Assembly (NCBI GenBank): GCA_947599905.1
Contig: CANQFR010000003.1
Span: forward strand, 1-48,097
From: an uncultured Lachnospiraceae bacterium
GTDB taxonomy: Bacteria; Bacillota; Clostridia; Lachnospirales; Lachnospiraceae
Length of the DNA: 48,097 nucleotides
Reading direction: 5' to 3'
Numbering within the stretch: position 1 is the stretch's first letter; every line of letters starts with the position of its first letter. Positions 1-8,271 of the stretch are shown here, in pieces. Below the pieces are notes generated by a model. That model was not told the DNA's origin. It searched no databases and worked only from the letters and a program-made list of their open reading frames with translations. Both the position numbers and the translations under genes were made by a program.

Positions 1-1
1 T

Positions 2-130
2 TTATCCTTTCCGGAAAGTCATTTTGACTACCAAATCGTTGAACCGCAGCCAGAACAATTAACTACCGATTCGGGCAGGGAGTTGGATTTGCGGGAATAC
101 ATCATTAAGGCGAAAATGCACAGAATGTGA
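2..130 (+). CDS. C-terminal fragment of an unidentified protein, cut by the window start
   Basis: A frame open from base 2 runs 42 codons and stops at TGA 128-130, just before the ribosome site of the next gene. The tail is hydrophilic and ends in REYIIKAKMHRM. I do not recognise the family. The short spacing to the downstream flavodoxin-like gene suggests one transcript. The open frame and the tight junction are seen directly; that it is coding is inference from them. Confidence 0.4.
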   Translation, partial: LSFPESHFDYQIVEPQPEQLTTDSGRELDLREYIIKAKMHRM

Positions 131-144
131 GAGGAGGACAATTG

Positions 145-786
145 ATGAGCAAAAAAATCATAGCGGTAAACGCCGGACCAAGAAAAGGATGGAATACGGA
201 TACACTGATCACGGAAGCAGCCAGAGGAGCGGAAGACGCAGGCGCGGCGATAGAGAAGTTCGACCTGTTCCGTCTTGAAAAGTACACGGGCTGTATTTCG
301 TGCTTCGGATGCAAGAAAGAAATAAACAAGGGCCGCTGCGTATGCAGGGACGGCTTGACTCCGGTTCTGGATGCGATCCGCGAATCAGACGGCCTAATCA
401 TCGGTTCTCCGAATTATCTGGGCGAGATGACCGCGTCGTTCCGCGCCCTTTATGAGCGGCTCATCTTCCAGAACCTGACCTATAACATGGAACATCCCTG
501 CTGCAGCGCCCGCCAGATCCCTGTGCTGCTGATCATGACAAGCAACGCGCCGGACAATATGTATCAGGGACTGCTTCGGAATTATCAGCAGACTTTGAGC
601 CGGTTCGTCGGGCCGGCGGATGTCTTTGTCAGCGGAGATACCCTTCAGTTAAGGGATTATAGTAAGACGGACTGGCAGTGGACGATGTTTGATCCGGACG
701 CAAAATACAAAAGGCACGAGACGGTATTTCCGCAGGAGTGTAAGAAGATCTATGAGATCGGGGCCTCGATGGCGGGGAAGATGTGA
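145..786 (+). CDS. Flavodoxin-fold NAD(P)H-dependent oxidoreductase (iron-sulfur flavoprotein-like)
   Basis: A 213-residue protein with the flavodoxin-like fold of NADPH-dependent FMN reductases. The N-terminus has the phosphate-binding loop (AVNAGPRKGWNTDTL, residues 7-21) and the flavin-contacting stretch GSPNYLGEMTA follows. A cysteine group at residues 50-67 (CISCFGCK, then CVC) resembles the compact Cys motif of iron-sulfur flavoproteins, but the spacing to the fourth Cys is eight residues, so cluster binding is uncertain. ATG 145 is chosen over the track GTG at 127 because GAGGAGGA lies just before it. Substrate unknown; cytoplasmic redox role inferred from the family. Confidence 0.8.
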   Translation: MSKKIIAVNAGPRKGWNTDTLITEAARGAEDAGAAIEKFDLFRLEKYTGCISCFGCKKEINKGRCVCRDGLTPVLDAIRESDGLIIGSPNYLGEMTASFRALYERLIFQNLTYNMEHPCCSARQIPVLLIMTSNAPDNMYQGLLRNYQQTLSRFVGPADVFVSGDTLQLRDYSKTDWQWTMFDPDAKYKRHETVFPQECKKIYEIGASMAGKM

Positions 787-864
787 TTCCGTATGATTTA
801 CGAAAACCAAAAGATTTATTTTATCTCGTTCCGTTCGCAGCGTTAATTTATTCAGGAGATACTT

Positions 865-1473
865 ATGATTTCAACAACAATTAAAAATGTCGGTCTGAAA
901 TTCCAGACGGACGAAACCCTTTTCTCGCCCCGCGGGATCGATGCCGGTACGATGTCCATGTTGTCTGTCGTGGATTTTCTTCCCGGCGATAAGGTATTAG
1001 ACTTGGGCTGCGGATATGGAGTTGTAGGAATACTGGCCGCAAAGCTGATCGGAGAAGAGAACGTAATCATGTGTGATATTTCCGAACAGGCAGTTGATTT
1101 CGCAAAGAGAAATGCGGCGCTAAACGGCGTGCCGGATATCGATATAAGGCTAAGCAGCGATTACGATCATATAGAAGAAAACGATTTTACACTTATATTA
1201 TCCAACCCGCCGTATCACGCGGATTTTTCTGTACCAAAACGCTTTATCGAGATGGGATTCAAGAAACTCGTTCTGAGCGGGAAAATGATTATGGTTACCA
1301 AAAGACTCGATTGGTACAAAAACAAGCTGATCTCCGTATTTGGCGGCGTTAAGATTTACAGGATCAATGAGTATTTTGTTTTTGTTGCGGAAAAGCGAAG
1401 CCAGACAGTCAAAAAGAAGAAAAAGGTTAAAACGGGTTTATCAAGAAAACTGCAGCGCAAAAGCGGCGGATGA
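865..1473 (+). CDS. Class I SAM-dependent methyltransferase, RsmC/RlmG-like small domain
   Basis: A 202-residue single-domain methyltransferase. Motif I is VLDLGCGYG (residues 44-52), the acidic end of strand 2 is MCDIS (69-73), and NPPY sits at 114-117. NPPY is typical of enzymes that methylate exocyclic amino groups of bases, and RsmC-like proteins of this size are usually annotated as rRNA guanine-N2 methyltransferases. The C-terminus is very basic (QTVKKKKKVK), consistent with RNA binding. AGGAGA precedes the ATG. It may act on rRNA or tRNA; the precise target cannot be read from the sequence. Confidence 0.8.
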   Translation: MISTTIKNVGLKFQTDETLFSPRGIDAGTMSMLSVVDFLPGDKVLDLGCGYGVVGILAAKLIGEENVIMCDISEQAVDFAKRNAALNGVPDIDIRLSSDYDHIEENDFTLILSNPPYHADFSVPKRFIEMGFKKLVLSGKMIMVTKRLDWYKNKLISVFGGVKIYRINEYFVFVAEKRSQTVKKKKKVKTGLSRKLQRKSGG

Positions 1474-1586
1474 ATATGCGCACGGAGAGCAGGTACACTG
1501 TATCATTACGACGAAGGACTTTACGGCGAAATTATGATCGTGTAACAACAGTTAAATAAATTTCCTGTTCTTTAACTCCTGTTCAA

Positions 1587-1615
1587 TAGACGATCGTACC
1601 CGGATCCGCTATACT
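1587..1615 (+). promoter_or_regulatory. Candidate sigma-A promoter for the XRE regulator
   Basis: TAGACG (4/6 to TTGACA), 17 bases, then TATACT (5/6 to TATAAT). It lies about 45 bases before the start codon in the 185-base gap upstream of the regulator. A second TATACT overlaps immediately downstream. Confidence 0.45.
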
Positions 1616-1658
1616 ATACTCAGAATCTATTCAGAGATCGCAAAGGAGGCAGCGGATC

Positions 1659-2732
1659 ATGACGATCGGGGATGTTATCAAAAAATACAGGAAGAAGCTG
1701 GGTTTGACGCAGGAGGAGATGGCTGCGCGCCTCGGCGTGACTGCTCCCGCCGTCAATAAATGGGAGAAAGGCAACGCGCTTCCGGATGTCGCGCTGCTTG
1801 CTCCGATCGCGCGGCTGCTTGGCATTACGACGGATGAGCTTCTGGCCTTTCGGGACGAGCTGACCGACGAAGAGATCAACCGGTATCTGAAGCAGGTTCA
1901 AAAGGATCTGGAAAGCAAAAACTTCGATGACGTATTCCGTTCCGTCAGGGAAAAGATCGAGGAGTATCCGAATTGTGAAAGACTGATCTGGCAGGCGGCC
2001 GTCATTCTGGACGCAGGACGAATGACGGCAGGAATCCCGGACGAAGAAGACTATGATCGTGCGATATTCGGATGGTACGAAAGGTGCCTGCTCTCCGGGA
2101 ATGAACGGATCCGCAATCAGGCGGCGGATTCATTGTTCCACGCGTATTTCCGGAAAGAGAATTATGGGAAGGCCGCCCACTGTCTGGATTATTTCTCTCT
2201 GGAGAATCCGGAGCGGAAGCGCAAGGAAGCGCTTGTGAACAGCAGGACAGGAAAGCGGGCAGAGGCTTACCGCGCGTACGAGGAATTGATCTTCACCGGA
2301 TACCAGCACCTGCAGATGACGTTAAATGATCTGCGCGCTCTTTACATGGAGGACGGTGATCATGAAATGGCGAGAAAGCTGGTCGAGGTCTCGTCCTCTG
2401 CCGCATCTGTATTTGAAATGGGCGGTTATGATGAGGTCTGTTACGGGTTAGAGGTTGCGGTATGGGAGAAGGACGCCGCGTGGACGGCGCGGCTTATGCG
2501 GGAGATTCTTGACCGGATCGAAACGATCGGTGAATTCTCTAAATCCAGACTTTTTCAGCATATGACGTTCAAAGCAGTCGATCCTGATTTCGCGGACGGA
2601 CTCAGGCAGAAGCTTTTGGAGTCTCTCGGGGATGAAACATTTGATTATATGAAGGGGAATGAGGATTGGGATAAATTATTCCGGAAAAACGAAGGTGCCG
2701 TGCGAAGCGTAATAAGTAACAGAGACAGTTAA
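1659..2732 (+). CDS. XRE-family transcriptional regulator with a long helical C-terminal region
   Basis: A 357-residue protein. Residues 1-60 form a Cro/C1-type helix-turn-helix (LGLTQEEMAARLGVTAPAVNKWEKG, DELL after it). The remaining 300 residues are charged and helical with repeated aromatic and Ala positions, resembling a TPR-like sensor or oligomerisation module as in other large XRE regulators of Bacillota. AAAGGAGG precedes the ATG. It has its own candidate promoter and an intrinsic terminator, so it appears monocistronic. Its targets and ligand are not evident. Confidence 0.85.
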   Translation: MTIGDVIKKYRKKLGLTQEEMAARLGVTAPAVNKWEKGNALPDVALLAPIARLLGITTDELLAFRDELTDEEINRYLKQVQKDLESKNFDDVFRSVREKIEEYPNCERLIWQAAVILDAGRMTAGIPDEEDYDRAIFGWYERCLLSGNERIRNQAADSLFHAYFRKENYGKAAHCLDYFSLENPERKRKEALVNSRTGKRAEAYRAYEELIFTGYQHLQMTLNDLRALYMEDGDHEMARKLVEVSSSAASVFEMGGYDEVCYGLEVAVWEKDAAWTARLMREILDRIETIGEFSKSRLFQHMTFKAVDPDFADGLRQKLLESLGDETFDYMKGNEDWDKLFRKNEGAVRSVISNRDS

Positions 2733-2741
2733 ATGAAATCG

Positions 2742-2785
2742 GAGACAGTCCAAAGGCCAGGATTGTCTCTTATTTATTTTTAATC
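2742..2785 (+). terminator. Intrinsic terminator after the XRE regulator
   Basis: GAGACAGTCC and GGATTGTCTC form a 10-bp stem with one G-U pair and an 8-base loop, followed by TTATTTATTTTTAAT. Confidence 0.8.
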
Positions 2786-2795
2786 ATATGGGATT

Positions 2796-2818
2796 TTAGA
2801 ACGGGAATTCCCGTCTAA
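2796..2818 (+). promoter_or_regulatory. Perfect palindrome upstream of the ECF sigma gene; possible ECF promoter or operator
   Basis: ACGGGAATTCCCGT (2801-2814) is a perfect 14-bp palindrome. Apart from one unpaired A it extends to TTAG...CTAA. Its right arm contains CGTCTAA, which resembles the minus-10 element of several ECF sigma factors. No convincing ECF minus-35 was found at the expected distance, so operator and promoter readings both stay open. The rest of the 2786-2939 gap shows nothing clear. Confidence 0.4.
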
Positions 2819-2939
2819 TAGATGTATACGGTACAGTGAGCGTTCACGAAAACTGCAGCATAACAGAACACAGACAAAGCGGCAGGGATGTCAGATTTCG
2901 CCGCACTACAAAACAGACAGAAAGGCACAGGAAAAGCCT

Positions 2940-3479
2940 ATGGAGACAACAGAGATTCACCCGGAAACAGAGAGGAACGGTTTTGAACAACAGCTTGTCG
3001 CCCGTGCAAAAAGCCGGGATCCGGACGCGTTCGTCAGCCTGATGCAGCTTCACGCGAAGAGAATGTACCGCGTTGCGCTCGCGATTCTCTTAAATGACGA
3101 GGACACGGCCGATGCGATTCAGGACACGATCCTGACTTGCTGGGAGAAACTGCATTCGCTTCGGGATGACCGGTATTTCAGCACCTGGATGACGCGGATT
3201 CTGATCCGCAAATGTTACGATCTGCGGAATGCGAGGCGCCATGATGCGGATCTGGAGGAGATACCGGAACCGGCAGCTGAAGACCATTACAATCTGGAAC
3301 TCAAGGAAGCGCTGGCTTCCCTCGATGAGAAATACCGCGTTATTATGGTTCTCTTTTACGCGGAAGGCTATCGGACCGACGAGATCGCAGAGATCCTGCG
3401 AATCCCGAAAAGCACGGTTCAGACGCGGCTTCAGCGCGGACGGGAGAAGCTGGCGAGGTATTACCGGGACGGAGAGTAA
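2940..3479 (+). CDS. ECF-type RNA polymerase sigma factor
   Basis: A 179-residue sigma-70 family protein with region 2 at about residues 28-97 (DAIQDTILTCWEKL is the 2.2 core-binding helix) and region 4 at about 118-172 (helix-turn-helix TDEIAEILRIPKSTVQTRLQRGREKL). Regions 1.1 and 3 are missing, as expected for ECF sigmas. It is followed after 107 bases by a membrane protein of the DUF4179 family, the usual partner in Clostridia, so this is probably a sigma/anti-sigma pair sensing an envelope or environmental signal. The ribosome site before ATG 2940 is only AGGAAAA, so initiation may be modest. Confidence 0.9.
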   Translation: METTEIHPETERNGFEQQLVARAKSRDPDAFVSLMQLHAKRMYRVALAILLNDEDTADAIQDTILTCWEKLHSLRDDRYFSTWMTRILIRKCYDLRNARRHDADLEEIPEPAAEDHYNLELKEALASLDEKYRVIMVLFYAEGYRTDEIAEILRIPKSTVQTRLQRGREKLARYYRDGE

Positions 3480-3523
3480 CCGGAGAAGTATTAGCAGACC
3501 AGGGAGTAATTTAAGCCATAAGA

Positions 3524-3558
3524 CGGTCAGTTCTGTCTGAGCATTGGACATCTGACCG
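3524..3558 (+). repeat. Hairpin between the sigma and DUF4179 genes
   Basis: CGGTCAG and CTGACCG form a 7-bp stem around a 21-base loop. There is no U-tract, so it is not a simple terminator; it could tune processing or the ratio of the two gene products. Confidence 0.35.
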
Positions 3559-3586
3559 CTACAATCTTGCGAAGAGGAGATATACG

Positions 3587-4864
3587 ATGAAAAACAGAGA
3601 ATTCTACGTATTCAGAGAAGAACCGGAACTGCCGGATGTAGTAAATGAGAAAATGAACGCGGCGTTCCGTCAGATTCAGGAAACGTCGGGGAAAGAGGCA
3701 GGCAGTATTTACGGCTTGCGGACGCGGCGTTACAGGAAGCGTGCCGCTGGCACACTTTCTGCATGGAAATCCGAGGGCGTCACAGGCGCCCAGCTCGCAC
3801 GGAAATACCGGTGTACCGCGGCTGCCGCGGCCTGTGCTGTGCTTCTGGCGGCAGGCGTGATCACGGCGGCCGCTGCGGCCTACACCTATTGGGGCCGCGG
3901 AATGAGCGGCGCCCTGAAGGTATCGCGCGAACGCCAGAAGGAACTGACGGAGCAGGGAATGGCAGTTGTTCTTTCCGAAAGTACTGCGGCGGAAAGCGTT
4001 ACAACAGAAGAAACCGCGGCAGTCCGAACGATCGCGCCGGTCACGGTAAACGGCGTCACCATCGCGCCGCGCACAACCGTCGTTGCCGGCGACTGTCTGT
4101 GGATTTCCTTCACGGTGGATGGCTTCACACTTTCGGAAGGCGCCGAGCCTGGTTTTGATACCGTGGACTTTCACGGATTCGGCGACGATTTAAGCGGACG
4201 AACCAGTTGGTTCAACGCTTCTCACAGCTTCTACGACGGTATTGTCTCCGACGGAAGCGGACATCCGGTCTGCGAGGACGGGACGGTTCCGAACGGTTCA
4301 TTTGTACCGCGGTATACAGATGAAAACGGCACGATGGAATATGTGATCCAGATATCGGCGGACACGGACGACAGCTTTCTGGGACGGGAACTCCACCTCA
4401 CGTTCCATGATCTGGGGATCCTCGATCGGGGTACCTTCCATAAGCAGGTGGAGGGAAGCTGGGACTTTATCATCCCGCTCTCGGGCAGCGATGCTTATCG
4501 GACATTTACCGCATCGGCCCCGATCGGAGAAACCGGGATTACGGTAAAGAAACTGGAGATATCGCCGGTCTCTGTCCGCGCGGTTCTTTCCGTTCCGGCT
4601 GGAATCGATCCGGAATTCATCGAGAACCTTACCTATCCCTGCGGTCTCCGGTTCAAGGATGGAAGCATCCTGCCGGTTCTTTCGGACGGCGGGGGCGGCT
4701 CCTTTCAGGACGATACGAAGACGGAATACCGCATTCTGCATCCGTTTGAACAGCTCATCGATCCGGACGGGGTGGATGCGCTGGTTCTGCGAAACCCGGA
4801 TGAGAGCGGCAGGCCGCAAAGCGAGAAAAACTATTATATCATTCCGGTGAATCAGCAAAACTGA
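3587..4864 (+). CDS. DUF4179 membrane protein, probable anti-sigma factor
   Basis: A 425-residue protein with a short cytoplasmic N-terminus (about 75 residues, expected to bind the sigma factor), one Ala-rich membrane span at about 77-99 and a large outside domain. The segment after the span (YWGRGMSGALKVSRERQKEL) and the following beta-rich region (ITVNGVTI-like start) match the DUF4179 layout. GAGGAGA precedes the ATG. Anti-sigma function is inferred from family and position directly after the ECF sigma gene. Signal unknown. Confidence 0.8.
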   Translation: MKNREFYVFREEPELPDVVNEKMNAAFRQIQETSGKEAGSIYGLRTRRYRKRAAGTLSAWKSEGVTGAQLARKYRCTAAAAACAVLLAAGVITAAAAAYTYWGRGMSGALKVSRERQKELTEQGMAVVLSESTAAESVTTEETAAVRTIAPVTVNGVTIAPRTTVVAGDCLWISFTVDGFTLSEGAEPGFDTVDFHGFGDDLSGRTSWFNASHSFYDGIVSDGSGHPVCEDGTVPNGSFVPRYTDENGTMEYVIQISADTDDSFLGRELHLTFHDLGILDRGTFHKQVEGSWDFIIPLSGSDAYRTFTASAPIGETGITVKKLEISPVSVRAVLSVPAGIDPEFIENLTYPCGLRFKDGSILPVLSDGGGGSFQDDTKTEYRILHPFEQLIDPDGVDALVLRNPDESGRPQSEKNYYIIPVNQQN

Positions 4865-4879
4865 CCGGCAGCTTCCGAA

Positions 4880-4914
4880 AGGCGGCGGATTTCCCGTAGG
4901 GGGATCCGCCGCCT
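4880..4914 (+). terminator. Strong GC hairpin after the DUF4179 gene
   Basis: AGGCGGCGGAT and ATCCGCCGCCT form a perfect 11-bp stem with a 13-base loop, 15 bases after the stop. The following GAAATTTGTC is a poor U-tract, so termination may be partial. Confidence 0.55.
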
Positions 4915-4943
4915 GAAATTTGTCCGGGAATATCAATTTCCCC

Positions 4944-4973
4944 TTTTCAATTAGCCTGCAATTGATGTAAAAT
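4944..4973 (+). promoter_or_regulatory. Candidate promoter of the GH35 gene
   Basis: TTTTCA (4/6), 18 bases, TAAAAT (5/6), 45 bases before the start codon. The spacer contains an inverted repeat, listed separately. Confidence 0.55.
4947..4965 (+). promoter_or_regulatory. Operator-like inverted repeat in the GH35 promoter spacer
   Basis: TCAATT-N7-AATTGA lies between the minus-35 and minus-10 elements, and a third TCAATT half-site lies at 4933-4938. The position fits a repressor site, for example a LacI- or AraC-like sugar regulator; no such regulator is adjacent. Confidence 0.45.
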
Positions 4974-5018
4974 ATAGCCGTAGGATTGTATTTTCAGGAA
5001 AGAGCGAGGACAGTAGGG

Positions 5019-7409
5019 ATGAAGCATGCATTATCGATCAAGGGCATTACCCCGAAAGAAATCCGCGAATTGGGAGACGATTTCCGGGGAGAGAACGGCC
5101 GGGGCGAGTCGATTTCCTTTACCAATTACTATATGCAGAAGAACGGGAGGCCGTTTCTCGGTGTCAGCGGGGAATTCCATTTCAGCCGGATGTCGGATGA
5201 GAGATGGGAGGACGAGCTGATCAAGATGAAGCTGGGCGGAATCAACGTGGTGACCACCTATGTCTTCTGGATCCACCATGAGGAGGAAGAAGGCCGTTTT
5301 GACTTCAGCCGGCGAAGGGATATCCGCCGTTTTGTGCAGCTGTGTGCGAAACACGGTCTCTATGTCATCCTGCGGGTCGGCCCCTTCGCCCACGGCGAGG
5401 TTCGCAACGGCGGTCTGCCTGACTGGCTGTACGGCAAGCCGTTCGAGGTACGGAAGCTGAGCGAGGGTTTTCTGTATTATACAGGACGGTTCTATTATCA
5501 TATCGGCAAGCAGGTGGAAGGACTCTTCTATCGGGACGGCGGGCCGGTTATCGGGGTTCAGATCGATAACGAGTATATGCATTCCTCCGCAGCCTGGGAG
5601 ATGACGACTGGGATTTCGGATGAATGGATATTCAGCGGGGACGAGGGGGACGCCTATATGCTCCGCTTAAAGGAACTGGCGGCCGAATGCGGTCTGACGC
5701 CGGTATTCTATACCTGTACCGCCTGGGGCGGGGCCATCGCCCCGGATTCGATGATGCCCCTGTGGGGCGGATATTCCTACCGGCCGTGGATTTTCTATAC
5801 TCACAAAGGGGATCATCCGGCCACGGAGGAGTACATATATCAGGATTTCCATCATAACGGCGTCATGTGTACCAATGATTTCAAACCGCGGTATCAGCCG
5901 GAGGACAGACCCTACGCCTGCTGCGAGATGGGCGGCGGGATGATGTGCAGCTATTATTACCGGTTCCGTTTTAACTGCAGAAGCGTGGATGCGATGGCGA
6001 ATATCAAACTCGCGTCCGGCTGCAATTTCCTGGGGTATTACATGTTCCATGGCGGCAGCAATCCCATCGGGCGGGGCGGCGTGTATCTGAACGAGGCGCA
6101 GGTTCCCAAGATTTCCTATGATTATCAGGCGGCTCTGGGCGAGTTCGGGCAGGTGCGGGAATCCTATCGGAGGCTGAAGAGTATCCATTATTTCGCTGCC
6201 GCGTTCGGGGAGAGACTCTGCCCGCTTCGGACGGTGCTTCCGGCGGGGGCGTCACAGATCGATCCGCGGGATATGGAGACGCTGCGTTACGCGGTGCGCA
6301 CGGACGGAAAGAGCGGCTTTCTCTTTATCAATAATTTCCAGGACCATATGCAGATGCCCATCCGAAAGGATGAAGAGATCCTGCTGGAGCTGGATGGGGA
6401 AGAGATAAGCTTCCGTATTGATATCGCGGCAGATGAAAATGCGATCCTGCCGTTCCATTTCGATATGGACGGCATTGATCTGATATCGGCGACGGCCCAG
6501 CCGGTTACGGTGGTGGAAGCGGCCGGAGAACGGACGTATGTCTTTATGATACCTGAAGGAATGGAGGCGGCGTTCCGCTTTGAGGACGGGGCGGAGCTCA
6601 TCGAAAGGGCGGATACCGATGGGCCTGCGGAGACAGATGGAAATGCAGCCGGCCCGGAAGCGTTTGCGGGAAGTTTATTTACATGCCGAAAGGGCGCAGA
6701 TGTTGCCTGCTTCCGTGTAAGAAAGGGTGGAAAAGCAGTCAGCGTGCTGGTGCTCAGCCGGGAGATGGCGAATCAGATGTATCCGGCAGAAGCGCGTATG
6801 GGTGCTTCCGTAGAAGGCGCTTCTGTCGTAAGCGGACTCATTTTCACGCAGGAGGCCCTGCTTGCTGACGAAAACGGACTGCGCCTTGAGACCTGCAGCG
6901 CAGCAAATGTCGTATACACTTATCCGGCCGAAGGCGTGCTTCATGGCGCGGCAGGGGGCGTGAGATCGCACAGATACGCTCCGATTCTCGGTTGTTTCCG
7001 GTTTGATACGGAAGCGGTTTCGATCAGCCCGAAGGTGACGGAAACCGCCGTACGGAGGTATACGGTTGCGCTGCCGGCGCATTTCATGGACGGACTCAAA
7101 GATGCCCGCCTGCAAATCAACTACAGCGGCGATATTGGGCATGTTTTTATCGGCGGAAGGATGATCAGCGATAATTTTGCTAACGGAGCTGTCTGGGAGA
7201 TCGGACTTAAGGATTTTGTGAAGGAACTGGAGGAAGAACGCATAACCATTTACATCACACCGCTAAAAGAGGGCGCCAGCGTCAACGTCGAATCCGCGAT
7301 GGCGGCGCGGCGGGAGGAAGTTGACGCCTGCGTCGGCGGTCTGGAAGCTGTGCGGGTCGAGCCGGTATATGAAATCCGCCTTGACGGCAGCGCGGATGGA
7401 AGCTGTTGA
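5019..7409 (+). CDS. Beta-galactosidase, glycoside hydrolase family 35
   Basis: A 796-residue enzyme. The N-terminal TIM barrel has the GH35 signatures GEFHFSR, LGGINVVTTYVFW, RVGPFAHGE and GGLPDWL. The acid/base is Glu185 in QIDNEY and the likely nucleophile is Glu303 in CCEMGGG. Two or more beta domains follow. No signal peptide is visible, so it probably acts inside the cell on imported beta-galactosides. ATG 5019 (GCGAGGA upstream) is chosen over the track TTG at 4986. It stands alone with its own promoter, suggesting sugar-responsive control. The exact substrate is not determinable. Confidence 0.92.
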   Translation: MKHALSIKGITPKEIRELGDDFRGENGRGESISFTNYYMQKNGRPFLGVSGEFHFSRMSDERWEDELIKMKLGGINVVTTYVFWIHHEEEEGRFDFSRRRDIRRFVQLCAKHGLYVILRVGPFAHGEVRNGGLPDWLYGKPFEVRKLSEGFLYYTGRFYYHIGKQVEGLFYRDGGPVIGVQIDNEYMHSSAAWEMTTGISDEWIFSGDEGDAYMLRLKELAAECGLTPVFYTCTAWGGAIAPDSMMPLWGGYSYRPWIFYTHKGDHPATEEYIYQDFHHNGVMCTNDFKPRYQPEDRPYACCEMGGGMMCSYYYRFRFNCRSVDAMANIKLASGCNFLGYYMFHGGSNPIGRGGVYLNEAQVPKISYDYQAALGEFGQVRESYRRLKSIHYFAAAFGERLCPLRTVLPAGASQIDPRDMETLRYAVRTDGKSGFLFINNFQDHMQMPIRKDEEILLELDGEEISFRIDIAADENAILPFHFDMDGIDLISATAQPVTVVEAAGERTYVFMIPEGMEAAFRFEDGAELIERADTDGPAETDGNAAGPEAFAGSLFTCRKGADVACFRVRKGGKAVSVLVLSREMANQMYPAEARMGASVEGASVVSGLIFTQEALLADENGLRLETCSAANVVYTYPAEGVLHGAAGGVRSHRYAPILGCFRFDTEAVSISPKVTETAVRRYTVALPAHFMDGLKDARLQINYSGDIGHVFIGGRMISDNFANGAVWEIGLKDFVKELEEERITIYITPLKEGASVNVESAMAARREEVDACVGGLEAVRVEPVYEIRLDGSADGSC

Positions 7410-7434
7410 CAGCGTTGTATCAGCATGGTACATT
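7406..7434 (+). promoter_or_regulatory. Sigma-A promoter for the yhfC-like/miaA unit
   Basis: TTGACA (6/6), 17 bases, TACATT (4/6). The minus-35 overlaps the stop codon of the GH35 gene. The start codon of the next gene is 49 bases after the minus-10. Confidence 0.7.
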
Positions 7435-7482
7435 CTAACTGATAATCTAACCAAATTTGAGTAAAAAGGAGAGCGGACAATC

Positions 7483-8271
7483 ATGGAGTGGGGAACGGTT
7501 TCAGCGGCCAGTATGGCCGGTATGGTATTTTCATTCGTTGTATCGGTAGGCACGCCGCTTGCGCTGGCTGTTATGATCCGGCGGAAATGCAGGGCGCAGA
7601 TGACGTCGCTGTTTGTCGGTGCGGCAGCATTTATCTTCTTTGCGATGATACTGGAGCAGCTTCTGCATGCGCTGGTTTTGCAGGCCGCCGGGGCGGTCAT
7701 AACCTCCCATTTGCTTCTGTATGCCCTGTACGGCGGAGTTGCCGCAGCGCTGTTTGAGGAAACCGGCAGGTATCTTGCGATGCGACGTTATATGAAGAAT
7801 AACCTGAACCGCGAAAATGCGCTGATGTATGGTGCAGGTCACGGCGGCGCAGAGGCGATCATGCTGATGGGCATGACTTCCGTCAATAATCTGATTACCT
7901 CGGCGATGATCAACAGCGGGGCCCTTCCGGCGGTTATGTCACAGATGGATGCCGAAACGGCCCAGACGACGTTCAATCAGCTGGCGGCACTCTGGCAGAC
8001 GCCTGCCTGGCTGTTTTTCATGGGCGGCGTGGAGCGGGTATCGGCCCTTGCGCTGCAGGTTGGACTCTCGCTTCTGATGTTCCGTGCGGTGAAGGACGGG
8101 CGCAGAAACTGCCTGGTACTTGCTTTCGCGATTCATTTTCTGGTGGATTTTATGTCGGTGATCGCAGCCGGAACCCTTCCCGTGACCGTGGTTGAGCTGG
8201 CGCTTTTGGCTGCTTCGGCGGCGCTTCTGTGGTATGTGTTCCGGTACTGCTGGAAGGAGAATCAGCCGTGA
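7483..8271 (+). CDS. YhfC-family glutamic-type intramembrane protease (DUF2324)
   Basis: A 262-residue polytopic membrane protein with about seven hydrophobic segments. Conserved polar motifs inside membrane helices are FEETGRY (91-97) and GHGGAEA (119-125), the hallmarks of the YhfC/DUF2324 family related to the CPBP/PrsW-type proteases. AAAAAGGAGAG precedes the ATG. The stop overlaps the GTG of miaA by 4 bases, so the two are translationally coupled, an unusual pairing of a membrane protease with a tRNA-modification enzyme. Substrates unknown. Confidence 0.85.
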   Translation: MEWGTVSAASMAGMVFSFVVSVGTPLALAVMIRRKCRAQMTSLFVGAAAFIFFAMILEQLLHALVLQAAGAVITSHLLLYALYGGVAAALFEETGRYLAMRRYMKNNLNRENALMYGAGHGGAEAIMLMGMTSVNNLITSAMINSGALPAVMSQMDAETAQTTFNQLAALWQTPAWLFFMGGVERVSALALQVGLSLLMFRAVKDGRRNCLVLAFAIHFLVDFMSVIAAGTLPVTVVELALLAASAALLWYVFRYCWKENQP

